A stretch of 6,164 nt of DNA from JAZLGI01 sp045616225 (GCA_045616225.1 JAZLGI010000111.1:1-6164), one strand, 5' to 3'. Positions 1 to 6,131 are shown, numbered from the stretch's first letter. Numbers and translations are program-made. Notes: generated by a model not told the origin, from the letters alone.

Positions 1-423
1 AAGTTTTTTAAGTTCTTCTTCTCCTGCACTTGATACAGGGTTTCCGCACTTAAAACCTTTGCCAACTACCATTGCCCTGACTCTGTACGACGTACACAAT
101 CTTGCAATGAACTCCTCTCCTGTGAGTTTACTCATATCGTCAGAAAAGTCAATTACACAATTATAGTCCAAAGCTTTTTTTGATAATAAATTAGTAAACT
201 GCGCCTTAGTTGTAAGGGGTTTAAAAGTTTCTTCTGTTCCCTTATACATTTTTGGGTTTGTATTAAACGTTAATGCAACACTCAATACACCCATTTGCTT
301 TGCAATTTTTACAGTTTTTTCCAAAATTGCGTTATGTCCTTTATGAACACCGTCAAAAACACCAAGAGCTATAACACATTCTTTATCTTTGAAAAATGAA
401 TCACAAAATGAAAGTGTCTTCAT
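1..423 (-). CDS. ribF: Bifunctional riboflavin kinase / FAD synthetase, N-terminal part (runs off left edge)
   Basis: RibF phosphorylates riboflavin to FMN and adenylylates FMN to FAD in the cytoplasm. Only the first 141 codons are in the window, covering most of the N-terminal FMN adenylyltransferase (nucleotidyltransferase) domain; the riboflavin kinase domain must lie beyond position 1. The key signature is visible at residues 21-30 (GVFDGVHKGH), which contains the HxGH-type nucleotide-binding motif, followed by ALTFNTNPK at 50-58 and VVGKGFKCG at 119-127. The last two match the usual RibF 'F-x-P-H-P' and 'G-x-x-F-R-F-G' segments only loosely, so the protein is divergent at these sites. 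The ATG overlaps the truB stop by four bases (ATGA), a typical coupled start, with GGAAGAG a few bases upstream inside truB. No premature stop is seen. ribF next to truB is a common arrangement in this operon. Confidence 0.94.
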   Translation of the reverse strand, partial: MKTLSFCDSFFKDKECVIALGVFDGVHKGHNAILEKTVKIAKQMGVLSVALTFNTNPKMYKGTEETFKPLTTKAQFTNLLSKKALDYNCVIDFSDDMSKLTGEEFIARLCTSYRVRAMVVGKGFKCGNPVSSAGEEELKKL

Positions 424-1118
424 TTGTTGTACTCTTCCAGTCTTTTCTTCAGCTCTTCACTTTTAAGAACGTCATAGTTCAAAAGAGCTTCTCTGTTGTC
501 TGCATCAACTGCTTCTTCCAATTTAAATGGACCTATTTGTGTTCTTTTTAATTCTGTGACATAGGCACATGAATTGCAGAGTTTTCCCAAGTCTCGGGCA
601 TAAGACCTTATGTAAGTACCTTTTGAAACATGAAGTCTTATTGTAAGAAAAGGTGCTTCATAGGATATAATGCTTGCATCATAAATTGTTATTTTTCGGC
701 CTTCAAGAACTACTTCCTTACCGCTTCTTACAAGTTCATAGCTTCTTTTGCCATTTACGTGTAAGGCACTGTAAACAGGAGGAATCTGGATTATCTCGCC
801 TTTGAGTTTTTCTACGTTAATTTCAATTGTCTTCAAGTCCGGCAAGGTTGCAGTTTTAATAACTTCACCTTCAGGGTCCAGAGTATCTGTTTCTTTGCCA
901 AATTCTATTACAGCTTCATAGGTTTTATCCAAACCCATGAAAGTTGGATTTAGCTTGGTAAATTTTCCGCATAAAGCAATCATAAGGCCGTTTGCAAACT
1001 TATCCAAAGTTCCGCAATGACCTGTCTTTTTGTTAATTGTATGCTTAACAGTACCAAGACATGAGAAAGATGTTATTCCGCTATTTTTGTTTAGAAGAAC
1101 AATTGCGTCTTTATCCAT
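420..1118 (-). CDS. truB: tRNA pseudouridine(55) synthase TruB
   Basis: TruB converts U55 in the T-arm of most tRNAs to pseudouridine. The 232-residue protein shows the TruB motifs in order: GHCGTLDKFANG at 33-44 with the catalytic aspartate D39, KTYEAVIEFGKETDTLD at 65-81, QIPPVYSALHVNGKRSYELV at 111-130, VSKGTYIRSYARDLG at 164-178, and the closing AYVTELKRTQIGPF at 185-198. The residue after the catalytic Asp is Lys, where most TruB proteins have Pro. The protein is shorter than the roughly 300-residue enterobacterial form and ends soon after the catalytic domain, so it appears to lack a C-terminal PUA domain. The ATG shares one base with the rbfA stop (TAATG). No strong Shine-Dalgarno sequence precedes it, which suggests translation coupled to rbfA. 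Related synthases such as RluB or TruA are excluded by the GTLD context and the PPxYSA motif. Confidence 0.97.
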   Translation of the reverse strand: MDKDAIVLLNKNSGITSFSCLGTVKHTINKKTGHCGTLDKFANGLMIALCGKFTKLNPTFMGLDKTYEAVIEFGKETDTLDPEGEVIKTATLPDLKTIEINVEKLKGEIIQIPPVYSALHVNGKRSYELVRSGKEVVLEGRKITIYDASIISYEAPFLTIRLHVSKGTYIRSYARDLGKLCNSCAYVTELKRTQIGPFKLEEAVDADNREALLNYDVLKSEELKKRLEEYNK

Positions 1119-1459
1119 TACTTTACTGATGCCAGAAGTTCATCTATTCTTCTTGCTTCCTGCTCTGTCTTATCACTTTTAAAGGTAAGTCTTGGAGTAT
1201 TCTTTGTCTGGAGAACCCTTGCCAATCTTCCCTGAATAAAAGCAGCGGCACTTTGAAGTGCATTTACAGAGTTTTCAAGTCTGTTTTCTTCTAAGCAGGT
1301 AACATAAAGAGTGCAATAAGAATTGTCTTTTGACAGCGTAAGATAACTCACGCTGGCAAAACGACTTAATTTTGGATTCTTAATCTCTCCGTTTACAATG
1401 AGAGTGTTTACTGTTTCAAGAATTTTTGATTCATTTCTTGTCTGACTGTATTCACCCAT
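1118..1459 (-). CDS. rbfA: 30S ribosome-binding factor A
   Basis: RbfA binds the immature 30S subunit near the 5' end of 16S rRNA and helps late maturation. The protein is 113 residues, a usual size, with a KH-like fold expected. The opening MGEYSQTRNESKI, the segment NGEIKNPKL near residues 24-32, the strand-forming LSRFASVSYLTLSKD, and the closing RLTFKSDKTEQEARRIDELL match the RbfA pattern (GEIKDPR, P-L-x-F-x-x-D, R-I-x-x-L-L). The start was chosen at the ATG at 1459. It lies one base after the infB stop, has AAGGA 10 nt upstream, and gives the typical family N-terminus. An in-frame TTG at 1486 would add nine residues and force a 26-bp overlap with infB, with no better ribosome-binding site. 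The gene sits between infB and truB, its classic place, and its stop overlaps the truB start. Confidence 0.95.
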   Translation of the reverse strand: MGEYSQTRNESKILETVNTLIVNGEIKNPKLSRFASVSYLTLSKDNSYCTLYVTCLEENRLENSVNALQSAAAFIQGRLARVLQTKNTPRLTFKSDKTEQEARRIDELLASVK

Positions 1460-1460
1460 A

Positions 1461-4001
1461 TCAAATATATCCTTCAGATGTTTCAAGCTTTCTTGCAGTT
1501 TCTTTAATTTCTACAAATTCTATGATGTCGCCTTCTTGAATGTCCTGGAAATTTTCTATACCAATACCACATTCAAATCCTGCGGCAACTTCTCTTACAT
1601 CATCTTTGAAACGCTTAAGTGAAGAAATCTTGAGAAGGTCTTTTGAAAGTTGAATCTGCTGTCTTACAACACGGCAGAAATTGCTTCTCTTTACACTGCC
1701 GGAAAGTACATAACAACCTGCAATAAGGCCAACTTTTGGTACTTTAAAGACCTGTCTTACTTCTGCTGTACCTACGTCAATTTCCGTCTTTTCAGGTGAA
1801 AGCATTCCTTCCATTGCAGATTTTACATCATCTACTACATTGTAAATGACATTGTACTTTCTGATTTCTATCTTTTCTTCATCTGCTCTTGCCTGTGCTT
1901 TTGGTGTAGGTCTTACATTAAATCCTATTACAAGTGCAGAATTTTCAGAAGCAGAAGCAAGGTTAATATCATCTTCTATGATAGCACCTGCTGCAGCTCT
2001 TATGACATGAACTCTGATTTCAGGTGTAGAAAGCTTTTCCAAAGCCATCTGAAGTGCTTCTACAGAACCTTGTACATCACCTTTAATGATAATATTAAGC
2101 TCTTTAATATCTCCTTCAAGCATAGCCTGTGAGAGAGAATCCCAGTTTGAAGCCTTTGTGAAACGGCTTGCCTGTTCCTGACGTTTAAGTTCCTGACGTT
2201 TTAATCCTATCTGTCTTGCCTGTTTTTCATCTTCACAGACCTGGAACGGATCTCCGGCACTTGGAATATCAGAAAGACCAATTACTTCTACAGGTGTACT
2301 TGGTCCTGCTTCTGTAATCTTCTTTCCCTTGTCATTGTACATGGCTCTTACTCTTCCGCTGAAAATACCGGCTACATAGTAATCACCCTGATGAAGTGTT
2401 CCTCTTTCTATTACAATAGATGCAACTGTACCTCTTCCCTGGTCTATTCTTGCTTCAAGAACTTTACCTTCTGCCCTGCAATTTGGATTTGCTTTAAGTT
2501 CCATAATCTCTGCCTGCAGAAGAATTGTTTCAAGAAGTTCATCTATACCTTGTTTCTTCAATGCAGAAATCTGACAGAACATAGTATTTCCGCCCCATTC
2601 TTCAGGCATTAATCCTCTGTCTGAAAGTTGCTGCATAACTCTTTCCGGTTTAGATTCAGGAAGATCACATTTGTTAATTGCAACAATGATAGGTACTTTA
2701 GCAGCCTGTGCATGGTCAATAGCTTCAAGTGTCTGTGGCATGACACCGTCATTGGCTGCTACAACAAGAACAACAATATCTGTAAGTTGGGCTCCACGAG
2801 CTCTCATCATTGTAAATGCAGCGTGACCCGGAGTATCCAAGAATACAATGTCTCCTTTTTCAGGAATAGAAACCTTGTAAGCACCAATATGCTGTGTAAT
2901 ACCGCCAAACTCACCTGCCACAACGTTTGTACTTCTGATAGCATCCAAAAGTTTTGTTTTACCATGGTCTACGTGACCCATAACAGTTACAATAGGAGCT
3001 CTTGGTTTAAGGTCTGCTTCATGTTCCTCTTCACGTGCTATGACAGTTTCTTCATATAGGTCAATAAGATGTACAGAACAACCGTACTCATCTGCAATGA
3101 GTGTTGCTGTATCACTGTCAATAGTTTGGTTAATTGTAACCATCTGACCCATTGAAATGAGTTTAGCAATAATTTCAGTTGCTTTGATGTTCATCTTCTT
3201 GGCAAGGTCACCTACTGTGATGTTTGCCATAATCTCTATGTTCTTGGAAACAACTGCAGCTGATGAATCAGAATTCTTTTTCTTACCGAACTGTTTTAAT
3301 TCCTGTTCATCATTTTCCTGTTTTTCTCTACGTCTGTCTCTGCCTTTATCATTTGTATAAACGCGTTTGTTTTTTCCTTCAGGAATGGAATCTCCGCCAC
3401 CAAATCCGGAACCAGGCTTTCTTGAAGACATTCCGTTATTACCAAAATTTGGTTTATTTCCACCAAATGAAGGTTTACCGTCCTTGTTATAAGCAGGCTT
3501 GAAAGAAGTTCCGTTTGCCGGACGCTGTCCTTTGTAAGAACTGTTTTGGTTAGTATATTTCTGACCACCCTGCTGTGAACGGTTATTTATTCTCTGACCG
3601 TCACGTCCGTAAGTTACACCGCCTACAGAACCTACCGGTTTAAAAGTCCCCGGCTTAACGGCAGGTTTGGAATCTATTGGAGGCAAGTTTGCACCGCTAA
3701 TGATGACAGGTCCCATGTTAATTGTTGAATTAGTTGCATTTGAAACCTTTTTAATAATTTTCTTAGGTACTTCTTTGACAGGTTCCTGAACTTTTACCGG
3801 CTCTTTTGCAGGAACAGGAGTTGCAACAACAGGTGATACCTGCGGTTTTACTACAACTTGAGGTTTCTTTTTGATAACTACGACCTTTCTTTTCTCTGTA
3901 TTCTGAGAAGGTGTCTGATTTGAATTGTTAACAACTTGTGCAGAATCAGCTACAGGTCTGTTTTTGATTAGTGTTGCTTTTGGTTTTGTTTCTTCTGGCA
4001 T
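1461..4001 (-). CDS. infB: Translation initiation factor IF-2
   Basis: IF-2 is the GTPase that recruits formyl-Met-tRNA to the 30S subunit and promotes 50S joining. The 846-residue product has three parts. Residues 1 to about 250 are low-complexity and probably disordered: Lys/Val/Pro-rich at about 38-85, then Gly/Asn/Ser/Lys-rich at about 115-205, then a charged Arg/Lys/Glu stretch. An IF2 N-terminal-type domain follows at about 260-310 (ITVGDLAKKMNIKATEIIAKL). The GTPase domain has G1 GHVDHGKT at 342-349, G2 GGITQHIG at 366-373, G3 DTPGH at 389-393, G4 NKCD at 443-446 and G5 SALKK at 479-483. Domains 2-4 follow, including GDVQGSVEAL at 641-650 and a complete C-terminal initiator-tRNA-binding barrel ending near GDIIEFVE. 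All GTP-binding residues are intact. The ATG lies 12 bp after the nusA stop; GGAG at 4017-4020 overlaps the end of nusA, and AGG lies 6 nt before the ATG. Confidence 0.99.
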   Translation of the reverse strand: MPEETKPKATLIKNRPVADSAQVVNNSNQTPSQNTEKRKVVVIKKKPQVVVKPQVSPVVATPVPAKEPVKVQEPVKEVPKKIIKKVSNATNSTINMGPVIISGANLPPIDSKPAVKPGTFKPVGSVGGVTYGRDGQRINNRSQQGGQKYTNQNSSYKGQRPANGTSFKPAYNKDGKPSFGGNKPNFGNNGMSSRKPGSGFGGGDSIPEGKNKRVYTNDKGRDRRREKQENDEQELKQFGKKKNSDSSAAVVSKNIEIMANITVGDLAKKMNIKATEIIAKLISMGQMVTINQTIDSDTATLIADEYGCSVHLIDLYEETVIAREEEHEADLKPRAPIVTVMGHVDHGKTKLLDAIRSTNVVAGEFGGITQHIGAYKVSIPEKGDIVFLDTPGHAAFTMMRARGAQLTDIVVLVVAANDGVMPQTLEAIDHAQAAKVPIIVAINKCDLPESKPERVMQQLSDRGLMPEEWGGNTMFCQISALKKQGIDELLETILLQAEIMELKANPNCRAEGKVLEARIDQGRGTVASIVIERGTLHQGDYYVAGIFSGRVRAMYNDKGKKITEAGPSTPVEVIGLSDIPSAGDPFQVCEDEKQARQIGLKRQELKRQEQASRFTKASNWDSLSQAMLEGDIKELNIIIKGDVQGSVEALQMALEKLSTPEIRVHVIRAAAGAIIEDDINLASASENSALVIGFNVRPTPKAQARADEEKIEIRKYNVIYNVVDDVKSAMEGMLSPEKTEIDVGTAEVRQVFKVPKVGLIAGCYVLSGSVKRSNFCRVVRQQIQLSKDLLKISSLKRFKDDVREVAAGFECGIGIENFQDIQEGDIIEFVEIKETARKLETSEGYI
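1470..1474 (-). promoter_or_regulatory. rbfA ribosome-binding site inside infB end
   Basis: AAGGA on the minus strand lies 10 nt before the ATG at 1459 and inside the last codons of infB. The TTG at 1486 lies upstream of this site and cannot use it, so the site supports the shorter RbfA start. Confidence 0.65.
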
Positions 4002-4013
4002 AAATAACCTGAT

Positions 4014-5543
4014 TTACTCCTGTGTCTCTTCAACTTCTTCAAAACTAAGGCCAACATGGCAATTTGGACATTCTGTCATACCTACTTCAATTGGGTGTCC
4101 GCACTGAGGACAGGTAAAAACTTCTGTTTCATCTTGCTGTTGTTCATCTTCAACAATATCTACATTTTCACTAATGATTGAATTAATGTTTTCAAGCTGT
4201 TTGGAAGAAAGCTCCGGAAGTGTTTCCTTAATCTCTTCTTCACTTAAGTTAATGAATTCTTCAACTGAATAGATATCATGGAATTGAAGAATATCAAGAA
4301 CTGCCTTATCAATAGGAAGTTCACTTAAGAGGAATTCTTCTGTTTCTTCTACATCTTGTTCATCATTCTGCTGTGGAAGCTCTTCATAATTGTCTTCCAA
4401 TTCAGTAAACATTGCATCTGCATTTGCTCTGGCTTCCTGGAAAATTTCCATTTCTGAGAATTGCTGTTGAGTTTTAACATCTACCATCCAGTCACAAAGT
4501 CTGTTTACAAGTTTTACATTTAATCCCTGTTTTCCAATGGCAAGGCTAAGCTGAGAATCATCTACAACCGCAATTGCTTTCTTCATTTTCTGGTCTATTA
4601 CATAGACATTCTCTACTTTAGCCGGAGAAAGAGCATTTGCAATGTACTGAAGAGGATTTGGATCCCAGCGGATAACATCTATCCTCTCATCACTCATTTC
4701 ATTCATTATGCTCTGAATTCTCTGTCCCTTGAGTCCTACACATGTACCTACGGCATCTGCATCACTTTTAAGCGGATATACAGAAACCTTTGTTCTATAA
4801 CCAGGCTCACGTACAATTTTCATAATTTCAATACTTGGAGCTTTTGCATCAAGTTCAGGAACATAAATAGAAAAGAGTTTTCTGACAAAATTCTCATGAG
4901 CTCTTGAGAGAAGAACTCTTATGTTCTTGTCATTCTTTTCATCTGTTTTAACACTCTCTACATAGCAGAGAATCTTATCTCCCTTCTGATAAACTTCCCT
5001 TGGACTCTGATTTTTCTTAGGAAGGAAGCCCTGTGTTTTACCAATATCAACAAGAAGGTCACCGTCTTTATCACTCTGTACATAACCAGTAATGATTTCT
5101 CCGACCTTTCCTCTGTATTCCTGAAGAAGTTCATCTTTCTGAATTTCTCTTATGGCACTCTGAGCTCTTTGTTTTCCTGTCTGAATATCTGTTCTCTTGA
5201 AAGTTTTTGGATCTATTTCAATAAGAAGTGAGTCGCCAATTTCTGCATCTTCTGCAATGCTCTGTGCTTCTGAAAGAGAGATGTAAAGTGCCTCATTACG
5301 GTTCTTTGTAGAATCATCTCCGTTGTTTCCGGCAGCATAAGCTTCATCTGAAATAACTTCTTTTCTTGCAGCAAGAGTTACAGCAGAAAGGTCATCTTCA
5401 AAAGAAACTTCTGCATTATCATCAAGACCGTATCTTCTCTTATATGTAGCCTTGAGTGTGTCCTCAATTGTTTTGAGAACAAGTTCCTGAGAAATCTTTT
5501 TCTCTTGAACCATTAATTTAATTGCATCACTTAATTCGGACAT
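4014..5543 (-). CDS. nusA: Transcription termination/antitermination factor NusA, with C-terminal zinc ribbon
   Basis: NusA binds RNA polymerase and nascent RNA, prolongs pauses, stimulates intrinsic termination and takes part in antitermination. From the ATG at 5543 it has 509 residues: a polymerase-binding N-terminal domain (1 to about 135), an S1 domain (about 144-212, with GKVGEIITGYVQSD), a KH1 domain with GLKGQRI (about 270-276), and a KH2 domain with AIGKQGLNVKL (about 335-345). An acidic linker (about 382-405) follows, then a helix-hairpin-helix-like stretch (about 408-457, LPIDKAVLDILQFHDIYSVE), and a zinc ribbon with C478, C481, C492 and C495 (CPQC and CPNC). The start at 5543 is preferred because GGGAGG at 5553-5558 lies 9 nt upstream. 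The in-frame ATG at 5552 directly abuts that site and could not use it. The gene overlaps the end of rimP by 17 bp, so translation is probably coupled. Confidence 0.98.
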   Translation of the reverse strand: MSELSDAIKLMVQEKKISQELVLKTIEDTLKATYKRRYGLDDNAEVSFEDDLSAVTLAARKEVISDEAYAAGNNGDDSTKNRNEALYISLSEAQSIAEDAEIGDSLLIEIDPKTFKRTDIQTGKQRAQSAIREIQKDELLQEYRGKVGEIITGYVQSDKDGDLLVDIGKTQGFLPKKNQSPREVYQKGDKILCYVESVKTDEKNDKNIRVLLSRAHENFVRKLFSIYVPELDAKAPSIEIMKIVREPGYRTKVSVYPLKSDADAVGTCVGLKGQRIQSIMNEMSDERIDVIRWDPNPLQYIANALSPAKVENVYVIDQKMKKAIAVVDDSQLSLAIGKQGLNVKLVNRLCDWMVDVKTQQQFSEMEIFQEARANADAMFTELEDNYEELPQQNDEQDVEETEEFLLSELPIDKAVLDILQFHDIYSVEEFINLSEEEIKETLPELSSKQLENINSIISENVDIVEDEQQQDETEVFTCPQCGHPIEVGMTECPNCHVGLSFEEVEETQE

Positions 5544-6045
5544 TCTTAACATCCTCCCATTTATATTCCAATTTTGCTTTTTGGATATCTTCGTACCCTA
5601 TTTCTAATTGCTGTCCGTTTTCTGATTTATCTTCTATAAGATAATCACCCAGAACCACAGCACATTCCTTTACTTCACTAATTATTCCGGTAATCCAGCT
5701 CGAAAAAAACAAGGAATAAACACGGCATCTTTTTCCTTTAAAGACTTCAAATTCCCAGAAATCTCTGAAAATTCTCTGAAGCCCCGGTGTAGAAACTTCC
5801 ATTGCAAGGTTATCTCTGCCAATTTCAAGCTCCAACATAGGTTGTACTGCTCTGTGTACCAAAGCACATTCATCTATACCGGCTTCACCTTCAAATGCTG
5901 TAATTGTAATGGAAACCAATGTAGTGTTATGTGCCTGTTGTGTTTTCTTAACATCAACAAGTTGCATTCCAAGACCGTTTACAACCGGTTTGAGTTCACA
6001 GAATAATTTGTCATTAACAATTTCTTTGTTAAGCATTTTTCCCAT
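5527..6045 (-). CDS. rimP: Ribosome maturation factor RimP
   Basis: RimP (YlxS/YhbC family) binds the free 30S subunit and assists its assembly. The product has 172 residues, close to the family's usual size. The N-terminal domain carries LVDVKKTQQ at 29-37 and the conserved VSTPGLQRIFRDFWEF at 84-99, equivalent to the family's VSSPGLDRPL motif. The SH3-like C-terminal domain begins near FKGKRCRVY at 102-110 and contains YEDIQKAKLEY at 151-161, equivalent to the family's I-x-D-I-x-K-A-x-L. It is the first gene of the operon, directly upstream of nusA as in most bacteria. The start is uncertain. The ATG at 6045 directly follows the U-tract of a terminator hairpin and has no Shine-Dalgarno sequence. 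The ATG at 6036 has only GGG four bases upstream, which is too close to be a good site. The last codons of rimP contain the nusA ribosome-binding site. Confidence 0.95.
   Translation of the reverse strand: MGKMLNKEIVNDKLFCELKPVVNGLGMQLVDVKKTQQAHNTTLVSITITAFEGEAGIDECALVHRAVQPMLELEIGRDNLAMEVSTPGLQRIFRDFWEFEVFKGKRCRVYSLFFSSWITGIISEVKECAVVLGDYLIEDKSENGQQLEIGYEDIQKAKLEYKWEDVKNVRIK
5553..5558 (-). promoter_or_regulatory. nusA ribosome-binding site inside rimP
   Basis: On the minus strand the sequence GGGAGG is followed by ATGTTAAGA and then ATG. The spacing of 9 nt fits the ATG at 5543 and not the in-frame ATG at 5552, which directly abuts the site. The site lies within the codons for Trp-Glu-Asp near the RimP C-terminus. 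Confidence 0.85.
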
Positions 6046-6073
6046 AAAAAAGGGACCGGAAAACCGATCCCTT
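6046..6073 (-). terminator. Intrinsic terminator hairpin in the rimP-nusA leader (candidate attenuator)
   Basis: Read on the minus strand, the arm AAGGGATCGG (6073-6064), a TTTT loop (6063-6060) and the arm CCGGTCCCTT (6059-6050) form a 10-bp stem. A run of six T (6051-6046) overlaps the stem base and ends at the rimP ATG at 6045. One pair is a G-U wobble (6056 with 6067) that forms only in the minus-strand transcript; the plus-strand RNA would have a C-A mismatch there and no T-run after the stem. The hairpin is therefore oriented to stop leftward transcription. The promoter at 6103-6131 is upstream of it, so the transcript for the operon must read through. Confidence 0.85.
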
Positions 6074-6096
6074 AAAAAAATAATTTTCTAAGTTTC

Positions 6097-6121
6097 TACT
6101 GCATAATATTTTATTGCAGTA
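6097..6121. repeat. 7-bp inverted repeat straddling the -10 element (possible operator)
   Basis: The arms TACTGCA (6097-6103) and TGCAGTA (6115-6121) are perfect reverse complements separated by 11 bp. The repeat covers the predicted start site, the -10 element and part of the spacer. Its placement would suit a dimeric DNA-binding regulator. It could also be chance in AT-rich DNA, and no regulator family is recognised. Confidence 0.4.
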
Positions 6122-6131
6122 AATCTGTCAA
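6103..6131 (-). promoter_or_regulatory. Sigma70-type promoter for the rimP-nusA-infB operon
   Basis: On the minus strand, a perfect -35 TTGACA (6131-6126) and a TATTAT -10 (6108-6103) are separated by exactly 17 bp. The expected transcription start is near 6096-6097, giving an untranslated leader of about 50 nt that consists largely of an A/U-rich stretch and the terminator hairpin. The match to consensus is strong and the position fits the first gene of the operon. Promoter activity itself is inferred. Confidence 0.78.

Noticed and set aside
2391..2612. 73-codon plus-strand open frame
   Set aside because: It is antisense to the central part of infB, which is conserved and continuous, and the translated product resembles no family.
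2628..3059. 143-codon plus-strand open frame opposite the infB GTPase region
   Set aside because: It is wholly antisense to the highly conserved IF-2 G domain. Its composition (Cys, Phe, Asn and Ser-rich) is typical of reverse-strand translation of an AT-rich gene, and there is no recognisable domain.
3228..3230. Possible internal IF-2 start at Met258, just before the IF2 N-terminal-type domain, as with shorter IF-2 forms in enterobacteria
   Set aside because: The upstream sequence has only GAG three bases before the ATG and no well-spaced Shine-Dalgarno site. The position is suggestive but the evidence is too weak.
3157..3568. Plus- and minus-strand open frames of 67-90 codons in the infB N-terminal region
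   Set aside because: They lie within the low-complexity part of infB, have no supporting ribosome-binding sites or domains, and mirror the biased codons of the real frame.
5909..6091. 60-codon plus-strand open frame covering the rimP start and the terminator
   Set aside because: It is antisense to rimP and runs through the hairpin, with no promoter or domain; it is a shadow frame.
6074..6102. Search for an antiterminator helix or riboswitch aptamer in the rimP leader
   Set aside because: The leader before the hairpin is only about 25 nt and nearly all A and U. There is no room for an aptamer and no stable alternative pairing with the terminator arms.
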